Counted from the first letter of the stretch, positions 1 to 6,816 are shown. The stretch is DNA of 8,867 bases from an uncultured Bacteroidota bacterium (GCA_903907885.1 CAIVPY010000188.1:1-8867), one strand, 5' to 3'. Program-made: numbers and translations. The notes: generated by a model from the letters alone, not told the origin.

Positions 1-699
1 AAAACTATTGAAAAAACAACTTACATTTTTATAATTGACATATACGTTAATTTCACTTGAAATTGTTTTTACGAAATTCAATTTTTTAAGTTCAGTATTA
101 TTATAACTATTAAAGTATTTACATTTTATTAATCCTTCTTCTATTAACGAACCATCAAAGGAAAACATGAGTATACCTCTTTTTATGGCAATACTAAAAT
201 TATTTAATCCCTTAAAATCAATGAAATCGTATATAATTTCTTTATTATAAAGTCTTTTAGTTATTTTAAATCTATTTGGAAAACTAATATTTAACCAAGA
301 AAAAGCTTCAATCACATCTATATCTTCATTTATTTCAATGGCTAAGAAAATGTGTAAATTTTTACTTATATCAGTGTGAAACGATAATACAGTTTTTTTG
401 CTTTGTTTCCATTCATTAAAGTTTTTATCGGTATTTAAAATACTATCTAATAAAAATAATTCAGTACTAAAATGTTGAAGTTTTTCAGCATTGTTAAATT
501 GTTTGAAAAAGTTTTTTTCTTTTATATTTTGAATAGCCGATTCGATATTTTGAGTTTCAAAAATAATACTAGCACTTGATGGAACTACATCTATAGCTTG
601 GGGTTTGTTATTGTTAACTGTAAAAAAATAAAAGTATAAAAACAGAATAACTACAATAACAAAACTAGAAATAAGTCCTATAAACAGTTTTTGATTCAT
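1..699 (-). CDS. Membrane-anchored protein, possibly DUF3352-like (partial, 3' end beyond window)
   Basis: An open frame of 233 codons starts at an ATG (699-697) and continues without a stop to base 1, so the C-terminus is missing. The first six residues (MNQKLF) are followed by a strongly hydrophobic stretch at about residues 5-33, a signal anchor with no lipobox cysteine. From about residue 38 there is a soluble part, beginning PQAIDVVPSSASIIFE and rich in Asn, Lys, Phe and Ile, which should lie outside the cytoplasm. An N-terminal membrane anchor followed by 'P-x-A-x-I-x-E'-like text recalls DUF3352 proteins of Bacteroidota, which are about 500-600 residues, but this is recall of a weak pattern and not a firm assignment. 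It is transcribed away from the DUF423 gene. No function can be given. Confidence 0.75.
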   Translation of the reverse strand, partial: MNQKLFIGLISSFVIVVILFLYFYFFTVNNNKPQAIDVVPSSASIIFETQNIESAIQNIKEKNFFKQFNNAEKLQHFSTELFLLDSILNTDKNFNEWKQSKKTVLSFHTDISKNLHIFLAIEINEDIDVIEAFSWLNISFPNRFKITKRLYNKEIIYDFIDFKGLNNFSIAIKRGILMFSFDGSLIEEGLIKCKYFNSYNNTELKKLNFVKTISSEINVYVNYKNVSCFFNSF

Positions 700-709
700 C
701 TCAATATTA

Positions 710-720
710 TTACATTGTAA
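710..720. promoter_or_regulatory. Palindrome TTACA-T-TGTAA, possible operator
   Basis: A perfect 11-base palindrome with a one-base centre lies 10 bases upstream of the left gene's ATG. It overlaps a minus-strand TATTTTTA (725-718), which matches the Bacteroidota -7 element TAnnTTTG at 7 of 8 positions. The same core, TACA-N-TGTA, recurs at 802-810 in this intergenic region. An operator role is inference. The identical 11-mer also occurs inside the DUF4294 coding region (4899-4909), which weakens the case. Confidence 0.3.
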
Positions 721-801
721 AAATAATGTCAGATGGACGAATAATTAATTTGCAATTGTTAACAAGTAAACCTTAATTCGACACTATATTTAACTTCTTT
801 G

Positions 802-810
802 TACACTGTA
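802..810. promoter_or_regulatory. Palindrome TACA-C-TGTA beside a weak -7-like element, possible operator
   Basis: This second TACA-N-TGTA palindrome lies 15 bases upstream of the DUF423 start. It directly follows CTTCTTTG (794-801), which keeps only the TTTG half of the TAnnTTTG consensus. If transcription starts near here, the palindrome would sit on the start site. No convincing -33 TTTG was found at the usual spacing. The promoter call is weak. Confidence 0.25.
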
Positions 811-825
811 TAAATCAAAAATAAT

Positions 826-1320
826 ATGGAAATAAAATCGAAAAATTATGCAAAGATTGGCTTCTTCATTTGCGCAATAAGTGTGATGTTTGGTGCAATG
901 GGGAAACATTTAATTGAAGATGTAGTATCATCTTACTATCTGGACGTATTTGAAACAGCTGTTCGCTATCAGTTTATACACGGCTTAGCAATTTCTTTTT
1001 TAGCTTTAAATTATCGTAAATTAAATGACAAGTATCTTCAGTACATTTTACCCCTTTTTATTTTCAGTATACTTGTTTTTAGTGGCACTTTATATGTTTT
1101 GGTTTTATTTTCAGCTTTTTTTGGCGATGAGTTCAAATGGCTTGGTGCCTTTACTCCATTAGGTGGAGCTGGTTTTATTTTAGGTTGGATAATGTTGGGT
1201 ATTAAAGGTTTTGATTCTACAGATAATAGTACTTCAAATGATAACAGTTCTCCTAAAAGAAGACACAAAAGGCATAGAAGTTCTGGGTCACATAGAACTT
1301 TAGAAAATTCAAACTCATGA
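826..1320 (+). CDS. DUF423 family small membrane protein with an unusual basic C-terminal tail
   Basis: This 164-residue protein has the DUF423 (YgdD-like) layout: an N-terminal hydrophobic segment (about 10-26) ending in a GAMGKH motif where the family usually has GAFGAH, then FETAVRYQFIHGLA (42-55), a membrane segment (about 73-98) containing FSGTLY, and a last one with LGAFTPLGGAGFILGW (106-121). About four transmembrane helices are expected, in the inner membrane. The family's function is unknown. The family core ends near residue 129. The remaining 35 residues are polar: an Asp/Ser/Asn-rich linker, then an Arg/Lys/His/Ser-rich end (143-157). Most relatives stop near the last helix. The stop overlaps the start of the next gene by 4 bases (ATGA), so the two are probably translated together. 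Confidence 0.88.
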   Translation: MEIKSKNYAKIGFFICAISVMFGAMGKHLIEDVVSSYYLDVFETAVRYQFIHGLAISFLALNYRKLNDKYLQYILPLFIFSILVFSGTLYVLVLFSAFFGDEFKWLGAFTPLGGAGFILGWIMLGIKGFDSTDNSTSNDNSSPKRRHKRHRSSGSHRTLENSNS

Positions 1321-1802
1321 AATCTTTAGTTATATTAAGGCATGCCAAAGCCGAAAAAAACGAATTGCTTGAAGACTTTGAAAGAGGCCTGACAGATAAA
1401 GGAAAGTTAGAAGCTTCTGAGATGGGTAAGAAGTTGGCGAAAAAAAATTTCAAGCCAGATTTGATTATTGCTAGTCCAGCCAAAAGAACTAATAAAACTT
1501 CAAAAATTATTGCATCAGAACTAAAGTACATCGAAAAGAAAATTGAATTTAACTCAACAATTTATCTTTCAAATGTTAGTGATTTGTTACATTTAATTAG
1601 AGATTTTGACGAAAGCTTTAGTAATATAATTATTGTAGGTCACAACCCTGCAGTTACTAGTATTATTGGATATTTAACTCCAAATTTTATAGAGCATTTA
1701 CCAACAGCTGGGTTTGCCTATATCGAATTTGATGTAAAATCTTGGAAATTGATAAATCAATTATCAGGGAAATTATTATCTGTAGAATTTCCTACAAATT
1801 AA
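1317..1802 (+). CDS. sixA: SixA-type phosphohistidine phosphatase (histidine phosphatase superfamily)
   Basis: A 161-residue single-domain protein of the RHG/histidine phosphatase fold. The catalytic loop is LRHAKAE, with Arg8 and the nucleophile His9. Arg57 in SPAKRT and His109 in VGHNPAV supply the other phosphate-pocket residues. The length and the form RHA (where phosphoglycerate mutases have RHG) match SixA, which in E. coli removes phosphate from phosphohistidine in an HPt domain or in the nitrogen phosphotransferase system. The substrate here cannot be read from the sequence, and no kinase or HPt gene is in the window. It is cytoplasmic, with no signal peptide. The ATG overlaps the upstream stop. 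A run of eight A (1440-1447) inside the gene does not disturb its frame. Family confidence is high, exact role moderate. Confidence 0.9.
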   Translation: MKSLVILRHAKAEKNELLEDFERGLTDKGKLEASEMGKKLAKKNFKPDLIIASPAKRTNKTSKIIASELKYIEKKIEFNSTIYLSNVSDLLHLIRDFDESFSNIIIVGHNPAVTSIIGYLTPNFIEHLPTAGFAYIEFDVKSWKLINQLSGKLLSVEFPTN

Positions 1803-1830
1803 TTGTTGTTTAATTCGTTATATTCTTTCT

Positions 1831-2259
1831 ATGTTTATAAAAAAAACAAATCTCACCTTCATATTATTATTGATTTCGATTTTGGTTAATGCTCAATTAC
1901 CATTTTCTGGAACTAAAAGTAAAAAAGCAGATAAATTATTTGGTGAAGCATTATTAAAATATACTGCCCAAGATTACTTTACAGCAAGTGAAATATTAAA
2001 TAAAGCATTGAAAGATGATGGGAAATTTATAGATGCTTGGATGTTATTGGCAGATATTTCTAGCAAGAACGAAAAGTATTATGAATCAATACTGATGTAC
2101 AAAAAAATAATAGATTTAAGTGCCGATTTTCCTTTGTCTTATTATGGTATTGCTAAAGATGCAATTGAGATATCTGATTACCAACAATCTTATGATAACA
2201 TAGTAAAATTCCTTGTATTCCCCGATTATTATAAAAAAAAACAAGTGCTGAAAAAATAA
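1831..2259 (+). CDS. TPR/PD40/OmpA envelope protein, 5' portion (signal peptide and TPR), ends at a frame break
   Basis: This 142-residue open frame starts with a signal peptide (about residues 1-21, Lys-rich start, hydrophobic core, VNA then Gln), so the protein is exported. Residues 33-130 are helical TPR-like repeats (e.g. FGEALLKYTAQDYFTASEIL, then DAWMLLADISSKNEKYYESI). In the phylum this TPR module is normally followed in the same chain by PD40 repeats and an OmpA domain, and those lie just downstream in another frame. After the nine-A run at 2233-2241 only a short unrelated tail (QVLKK) remains before the stop. Reading in the -1 frame from the A run gives TSAEKIKKTAEFGKEAIKNP, the normal link into the PD40 part. 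This is therefore the 5' part of one gene of 1831-3728, about 632 residues if repaired. Confidence 0.85.
   Translation: MFIKKTNLTFILLLISILVNAQLPFSGTKSKKADKLFGEALLKYTAQDYFTASEILNKALKDDGKFIDAWMLLADISSKNEKYYESILMYKKIIDLSADFPLSYYGIAKDAIEISDYQQSYDNIVKFLVFPDYYKKKQVLKK
2233..2241 (+). other. Nine-A homopolymer at the frame break; potential slippage site
   Basis: The run is read as three Lys codons in frame with the upstream half. It includes the heptamer A-AAA-AAA in the phase needed for -1 ribosomal slippage. A single extra A, in the DNA or added by RNA polymerase slippage, restores one continuous frame. The downstream frame is closed just upstream by TAA at 2232-2234, so the join must lie within this run or shortly after it, before the upstream frame stops at 2257-2259. 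No Shine-Dalgarno-like stimulator upstream and no clear stem-loop downstream were seen, so programmed ribosomal frameshifting is not specially favoured over polymerase slippage or a base-count error. Confidence 0.65.
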
Positions 2260-2300
2260 AGAAGACAGCCGAATTTGGTAAAGAAGCCATTAAAAATCCG

Positions 2301-3728
2301 TTGAAATTTAATCCTTCAAATTTAGGTTCAGGAGTTAATAGTTTCGAAAATGAATATTGGCCAGGAGTTACAGCAGATGGACAAACACTTATTTTTACAC
2401 GTTTGGTGAGTAATAGCAATGAAGATTTTTTTATCAGTCAGAAAAACGAAAATGGATGGGGTGTATCTCGAAACATGGGCGAACCTATTAATACAGAACA
2501 AAATGAAGGAACAATATCATTGTCACCAGATGGACAATATATTTTTTTTACAGCCTGCAATCGTAGGATAGACAATGGAAGTTGCGATATATTACTATCC
2601 AAATTAGATGGAAATCAATGGTCGAATCCAATTAATCTTGGCCCACCTGTTAACGGAAGAACTTGGGAAGCTCAACCTAGTTTGTCGTACGATGGTAAAA
2701 CAATATATTTTAGTAGTGGTAGGCCAGGCGGTTTTGGTAAAACCGATTTATGGAAAACTACATACAATAATGGTAAATGGACAGCTCCTACAAACTTAGG
2801 CCCTGAAATAAATACAGAAGGTGATGAGCAATCACCATTTATAGCTAAAGATGATCAAACATTGTATTTCAACAGTGATGGTCATGCGGGTATGGGGGGG
2901 ATTGATTTGTTTGTTGCCCGAAAATCAAATGATGGTAAATGGCAGAAAGCCGAGAATATGGGGTATCCAATAAATACCAATCAAGATGAAACTTGTATTA
3001 CGCTTTCTGCAGAAGGTGATTATGCGTATTATGTAGCTGAAAGAGACGGAGGTTATGGCGGATTAGACATTTATGGTTTTGATATACCCGAAATCCTTAG
3101 ACCAAAGAAAACGGGCTACATAAAAGGAATTGTTTTTGATGCAAAAACATATAAGAACTTAGTTGCGAAAGTTGAATTAATCGATTTGACCACAGGGAAA
3201 CAAGCCGTAGAGGCTTATTCAAATAAATTAACAGGTGCTTTTTTAGTTTGTTTGCAAGGTAATAGGGATTATGCTTTAAATGTAAGTTCAAATGGATATT
3301 TGTTTCACTCTGAAAATTTTAGTTTAAAGAATCAGAGTGCAACTGAGCCTTTGACTCTAAACATTGGTTTGCGACAAATTTTAGCTGGTGAGAAAGTGGT
3401 TTTGAAAAATATATTTTTTGATACTGATAAGTTCATTTTAAAAGAAGAATCGAAAATTGAAATAGAAAAATTGATTGAATTTATGAATACCAACCCACGA
3501 ACTAAAATAGAGGTTAGTGGACATACTGATAATGTTGGCGACAAAAAGAAAAATGAAAGCTTATCAAACAATAGAGCCAAAGCAGTTTATGATTATTTGA
3601 TTGCAAAAAGCATATTGTCAAGTAGGTTAACCTATAAAGGGTATGCAGAAACGCAACCCATTGCAGACAATAAAACCGAAGTTGGCAGGAAGTTAAATCG
3701 TAGAACTGAGTTTAAAATTATTCAATAA
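2301..3728 (+). CDS. TPR/PD40/OmpA envelope protein, 3' portion (PD40 propeller, carboxypeptidase-regulatory-like and OmpA domains)
   Basis: The stated start is a TTG with no visible ribosome site. The frame is open back to about 2235, and the residues before 2301 look like real protein, so this is best read as the rest of the gene starting at 1831. Numbered from the TTG: PD40/WD40-like beta-propeller blades at about 15-260, each with 'DG-x-x-I-F-F' type strands and repeated 'NLGPPVN/INTEG' text (e.g. LSYDGKTIYFSSG, DQTLYFNSDG); a carboxypeptidase-regulatory-like beta domain at 272-345 (YIKGIVFDAKT onward); and an OmpA-like peptidoglycan-binding domain at 366-475 with IFFDTDKFIL, GHTDNVG and LSNNRAKAV. 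Asp410 and Arg425 match the residues of OmpA that hold diaminopimelate. It would be periplasmic or outer-membrane-associated, tied to the wall. Alone, without a signal peptide, this fragment could not reach the periplasm. Confidence 0.85.
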   Translation: MKFNPSNLGSGVNSFENEYWPGVTADGQTLIFTRLVSNSNEDFFISQKNENGWGVSRNMGEPINTEQNEGTISLSPDGQYIFFTACNRRIDNGSCDILLSKLDGNQWSNPINLGPPVNGRTWEAQPSLSYDGKTIYFSSGRPGGFGKTDLWKTTYNNGKWTAPTNLGPEINTEGDEQSPFIAKDDQTLYFNSDGHAGMGGIDLFVARKSNDGKWQKAENMGYPINTNQDETCITLSAEGDYAYYVAERDGGYGGLDIYGFDIPEILRPKKTGYIKGIVFDAKTYKNLVAKVELIDLTTGKQAVEAYSNKLTGAFLVCLQGNRDYALNVSSNGYLFHSENFSLKNQSATEPLTLNIGLRQILAGEKVVLKNIFFDTDKFILKEESKIEIEKLIEFMNTNPRTKIEVSGHTDNVGDKKKNESLSNNRAKAVYDYLIAKSILSSRLTYKGYAETQPIADNKTEVGRKLNRRTEFKIIQ

Positions 3729-3741
3729 TATTTTTTTACAA

Positions 3742-4527
3742 ATGAGAATAGCATTCTTATACACTATATTCATTATTTTACTAAGTTCATGCGGAAATGA
3801 GGGGGTAGTTTATTTTATTAGTACTGATATAGATAAGATGTTAGGGGAACAAGTAAAAGAGCAAATCAATAACAACCCTGAGCAATTTAACATATTGGAT
3901 GAGGATGACAACCCAAAAGCATATAATCGATTAAATCATATAAAAAACGAAATACTTGAATCAGGAAAAGTCATACATAGAAATGATTTTTCTTGGGAGC
4001 TAAAAATAATTAACGACACCTCCATGCTTAATGCGTTTTGTGTACCTGGTGGTTATATTTATGTATATTCTGGGTTGATAAAATATTTAGATAGTGAAGA
4101 TCAATTAGCAGGTGTGATGGGGCACGAAATTGCTCACGCTGACCTTAGACACAGCACAAGGCAATTAATTCAAAGCTATGGACTTTCGATGGCAATAAAA
4201 TTTATATTTGGTTATGATGGAGGGGGCTTGTTAGGCATTGCAACTAATCTTGTAGGACTTAAATTTAGTCGAAGTCATGAAATTGAGGCCGATAAGCAAT
4301 CTGTAATTTATTTATATAATACAGAATATGATGCCAGAGGAGTGAAAGGTTATTTTGAAAAACTAAATCAGCAAAAAAACAATACACAAGTGATTGAGTT
4401 TTTAAGTACACATCCAGAACCTGAAAATCGAATACAAAAAATTGATGATGAGTTTAAATTGTTAGGTGCAAAAGAGGGAAAGAAATTTAACAAGGAGTAT
4501 GATGAACTAAAGAAATCGTTAAATTGA
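3742..4527 (+). CDS. M48 family zinc metalloprotease, predicted lipoprotein
   Basis: A 261-residue protein with a lipoprotein signal peptide: hydrophobic segment 3-15 and lipobox LSSC, with Cys17 as the lipid-modified residue. The residues after Cys (Gly-Asn-Glu-Gly) are not an obvious surface-export signal, so it probably faces the periplasm. The M48 peptidase domain has NAFCVPGGYIYVYSG (97-111), the zinc motif HEIAH (128-132) and the third-ligand ExxAD motif (Glu180 to Asp184) after a hydrophobic stretch (about 148-173). The late 'STHPEPENRI' motif (222-231) is also typical. All catalytic residues are present. Relatives (LoiP/BepA-like) act in outer-membrane protein quality control. It begins 13 bases after the OmpA-domain gene on the same strand and is probably co-transcribed. 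Confidence 0.93.
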   Translation: MRIAFLYTIFIILLSSCGNEGVVYFISTDIDKMLGEQVKEQINNNPEQFNILDEDDNPKAYNRLNHIKNEILESGKVIHRNDFSWELKIINDTSMLNAFCVPGGYIYVYSGLIKYLDSEDQLAGVMGHEIAHADLRHSTRQLIQSYGLSMAIKFIFGYDGGGLLGIATNLVGLKFSRSHEIEADKQSVIYLYNTEYDARGVKGYFEKLNQQKNNTQVIEFLSTHPEPENRIQKIDDEFKLLGAKEGKKFNKEYDELKKSLN

Positions 4528-4541
4528 TTGCTTTTAATCAA
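4524..4541. terminator. Short inverted repeat between convergent genes, possible weak bidirectional terminator
   Basis: TTGATT and AATCAA form a perfect 6-base stem with a 6-base loop (GCTTTT). It spans the stop codons of the M48 gene and the DUF4294 gene, which face each other with only 6 bases between them. The stem is AT-rich and the T-run is short, so termination is a guess from position more than from strength. Confidence 0.25.
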
Positions 4542-5076
4542 ATCCCATTTGCTTAATTATTTGCTCTATTTGCCAATCTTCAACTGGGTCGTACTCGTCT
4601 TTGAGATTTCCTCCAACCACCTTTGCTAGTGCTTGCCAGTATATAGCCGTTAAATCACCTCTATAAGATTTGAGTAAATCATATGTACTTCTACCTGTTT
4701 CTCTATAAATTAATCGAATAAGTATCCTTCCTTGAGATACCGTTAAGTTTGTTAAATCATCCATAAATTGATCTTTTATGGTATTTTCACTTCTTTTTAA
4801 ATATTCTTTTCTGGCTTTATCAGAGGGCAGAAGTTGCATGTTTTGCTCCAACATTTGATATCTGAAAGCAGCTAATTTAGCATAGGGCAATACTTTTTTT
4901 ACATTGTAAATCAATCGTTGGTATTTCTTTTCGTATTCAGGGTCAATTTTTGCCGTCACTATAAACTCTGGTAGCAAATAATTTTTTATTGTATCTTCTG
5001 TTGGTATCACCTCAATTTGAGAAAATAAACTGATACGAATACCTATGAAAATTACCAATAAAATAATTTTATTCAT
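4534..5076 (-). CDS. DUF4294 family secreted protein
   Basis: A 180-residue protein with a signal peptide (about residues 1-20, ending LFSQ) and no lipobox. The mature part is helical and charged. LPEFIVTAKID and KKYQRLIYNVKKVLPYAKLA (about 51-70), then GRILIRLIYRETGRSTYDLL (116-135) and AIYWQALAKVVGGNLKDEYDP (145-165), fit my memory of the DUF4294 family, which is largely confined to Bacteroidota and has no established function. It probably sits in the periplasm. It lies 30 bases downstream of the Lgt-family gene on the same strand, so the two are likely one transcript. It converges with the M48 protease gene. Confidence 0.85.
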   Translation of the reverse strand: MNKIILLVIFIGIRISLFSQIEVIPTEDTIKNYLLPEFIVTAKIDPEYEKKYQRLIYNVKKVLPYAKLAAFRYQMLEQNMQLLPSDKARKEYLKRSENTIKDQFMDDLTNLTVSQGRILIRLIYRETGRSTYDLLKSYRGDLTAIYWQALAKVVGGNLKDEYDPVEDWQIEQIIKQMGFD

Positions 5077-5106
5077 TTGATGTTTATTGAAAATATGGTG
5101 CCAGAA

Positions 5107-6261
5107 TTATTTTACTTTCAATTTACCCGATTTACTTAAATACATTAATATTATTCCAAGTAGTATTAACCCTGAAGATATAAGCTCTGCTTGGGTGATG
5201 GCATGGTTAAAAAGCTTGTAAGTTGTGTTAATTCTAATCTTTTCAACAATAAATCTTTCAAGACCATTTAACAAAAGGTAAAACCCAAAAAGGAAACCAG
5301 GAGATGCAAAATGTTTACGCATTTGCCATAATGCTATAAACAATAGTATACAAACAACTGCTTCATAAAAAGGTGTAGGGAAAACAGGGTTAGGAAGAAT
5401 ACTGCAATGGTTTCCTAAGCATCCATCAATAGGAATACCTTCATTAATAACATTGTGAGGGTATCGAAACGACCACATCCAGTCTGGCAGGCCACTCATC
5501 CAATTAGGTTTTTGGGCAAGATTGTCAATTCCCCAGTCTCCATCCCCACTCAATTGACAACCTAATCGACCTATACCATAAGCCAACATTAAGCCAGGAG
5601 CAGCGGCATCAACCATATGCAAAGGGGGAATGTTGTTTTTAGTCGTATAAATCAAAACAGCTATAGCTGCCATTATCAAACCTCCATAAAAGGTTAAACC
5701 GCTAAATGATATTAAGCTACCCCATGGGTCACGAGAAAATTCATCTAAATTTTCTAAGTTATGGAAAATTTTTGCACCTAATATACCAACTGCACCTGCA
5801 ATTACCAAGATATTTGCCATGTGTTGGTAGGGGTGATGTACTTCAGTTTTTATTTCAATAGTTTTGCCTTTTACTTTTTCAGATTCTTTGTGTTTTGTGT
5901 AATATCCATATGCACCACCAGCTATGGCTCCAAACCAACTTCCTTTGGCTGATAACAAGAATAATTGCGGATTTTGAACAAGTGCATCGTAGTCTAAAAT
6001 CATTTCAAATAATTTGAAGCCAATGAATGCAGAGATGACAGTTGTTGTTATATAATCTACTGGGCTTATTGGTTCGTTTATTTTGATGCTTTTTAAAGTG
6101 GTGTTAATTAAACCATTGGTTTCTTTCCGTTTCAGTTCTGATTGAGTAGCCCAAAATGCACCGAAAAACGAAAGTCCTAAGAAAAAACCAAATGTTTGTA
6201 TAGGTAAAGGTATGTTTAGTCCAAATAAATCTAATAATAAGTCGGATATGGTTGCGTACAT
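5107..6261 (-). CDS. lgt: Prolipoprotein diacylglyceryl transferase family protein (Lgt)
   Basis: A 384-residue polytopic inner-membrane protein with about seven hydrophobic segments. Lgt moves diacylglyceryl from phosphatidylglycerol to the lipobox cysteine of prolipoproteins. Family features visible: SGLTFYGGLI (187-196), the signature-like GRLGCQLSGDGDWG (231-244), PTPFYEA (295-301) and ERFIVEKIR (335-343), whose Arg336 and Glu340 match the conserved R-x-x-x-E of E. coli Lgt. Compared with E. coli GRIGNFINGE, Asn146 is replaced by Cys235 and Glu151 by Asp240, and the HGGL histidine is Tyr192. I recall this form as common in Bacteroidota. It is about 90-100 residues longer than E. coli Lgt, partly through a hydrophilic stretch around 122-148. 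It may be the main Lgt or a paralogue. It precedes the DUF4294 gene. Confidence 0.88.
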   Translation of the reverse strand: MYATISDLLLDLFGLNIPLPIQTFGFFLGLSFFGAFWATQSELKRKETNGLINTTLKSIKINEPISPVDYITTTVISAFIGFKLFEMILDYDALVQNPQLFLLSAKGSWFGAIAGGAYGYYTKHKESEKVKGKTIEIKTEVHHPYQHMANILVIAGAVGILGAKIFHNLENLDEFSRDPWGSLISFSGLTFYGGLIMAAIAVLIYTTKNNIPPLHMVDAAAPGLMLAYGIGRLGCQLSGDGDWGIDNLAQKPNWMSGLPDWMWSFRYPHNVINEGIPIDGCLGNHCSILPNPVFPTPFYEAVVCILLFIALWQMRKHFASPGFLFGFYLLLNGLERFIVEKIRINTTYKLFNHAITQAELISSGLILLGIILMYLSKSGKLKVK

Positions 6262-6354
6262 TTTTATGATTATAACTCTGCACGAAATAAACCTATCTCA
6301 CACGAATAAAAAAGTGTAATTAATAAAATGCAGTAAATAGAAATAGAACTTGTT
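6262..6354 (-). promoter_or_regulatory. Likely promoter region of the lgt-DUF4294 unit
   Basis: This 93-base gap separates the acetyltransferase gene from lgt on the same strand. On the minus strand TAGGTTTA (6295-6288) matches TAnnTTTG at 7 of 8 bases, but no good -33 element was found at the usual distance. A direct repeat CACGAA occurs at 6281-6286 and 6301-6306, 20 bases apart, flanking the -7-like element. Its role, if any, is unknown. Confidence 0.25.
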
Positions 6355-6816
6355 TTATATCAACTCTATTCTAAATGTGGTCCATTCGTTCATAGGTATT
6401 GCGCCCACTTTTATATAGAAGTCAATAGCTGGTGTATTCCAATCAAGCACTGACCATTCCACTCTTCCACAATCTTCTTCTCGGGCTTTTTCTATTATTT
6501 TTTGAAGAAGGGCTTTGCCATATCCATTGCCACGGTATGCTTCTTTTATATAAAGGTCTTCGAGATAAATGCCAGGTTTACCTATAAAAGTAGAGAAATT
6601 ATAAAAGTATAAGGCAAAACCAATCGGAATGTGGTTATCATAAGCTATTAACACATGGGCAATAGGGTTATTGCCAAACAAATGCTTTGTTAATAATTCG
6701 GGTGTTGCAACCATTTGAGGCAGAAGTTTCTCATATTCGGCTAACTCAGTTATCATTTGCTGAATGAGCAAAACATCAGAAACTTCTGCATCTTTTATAA
6801 TAAAATGAGGTTTCAA
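6355..6816 (-). CDS. GNAT family N-acetyltransferase, spermidine/spermine acetyltransferase (SSAT)-like
   Basis: A 153-residue cytoplasmic protein with a single GNAT domain. The sequence follows eukaryotic diamine acetyltransferase (SSAT) closely in order: LIQQMITELAEYEKL near the start, then a loop, PIGFALYFYNFSTFIGKPG (64-82), YLEDLYIKEAYRGNGYGKAL (84-103), and WNTPAIDFYIKVGA (126-139). Arg95-Gly-Asn-Gly-Tyr-Gly is the acetyl-CoA pyrophosphate loop (Q/R-x-x-G-x-G/A). Glu86 and Tyr134 match residues that are catalytic or substrate-binding in SSAT. Likely substrates are polyamines or lysine-like amines such as thialysine, and sequence alone cannot choose. Its ATG is two bases from the stop of the upstream coiled-coil gene, so the two are probably co-transcribed, although no functional link is evident. 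Confidence 0.9.
   Translation of the reverse strand: MKPHFIIKDAEVSDVLLIQQMITELAEYEKLLPQMVATPELLTKHLFGNNPIAHVLIAYDNHIPIGFALYFYNFSTFIGKPGIYLEDLYIKEAYRGNGYGKALLQKIIEKAREEDCGRVEWSVLDWNTPAIDFYIKVGAIPMNEWTTFRIELI

Noticed and set aside
1038..1531. Two minus-strand open frames (1038-1268 and 1253-1531)
   Set aside because: They lie antisense to the DUF423 and SixA genes, whose products have clear family motifs, and they show no recognisable protein features.
2153..3580. Minus-strand frames at 2153-2419, 3097-3291 and 3332-3580, and a plus-strand frame at 2608-2799
   Set aside because: All are shadows of the TPR/PD40/OmpA gene, whose reading frame has strong domain evidence throughout.
2301..3728. 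Independent gene starting at the TTG codon at 2301
   Set aside because: There is no ribosome site and no signal peptide for periplasmic domains, and the frame continues upstream with sensible protein to the A9 run, so it is the rest of the gene starting at 1831.
4899..4909. Third TTACATTGTAA palindrome as a regulatory site
   Set aside because: It lies inside the DUF4294 coding region, far from any start, where it simply encodes part of YNVKK. It is treated as a chance copy.
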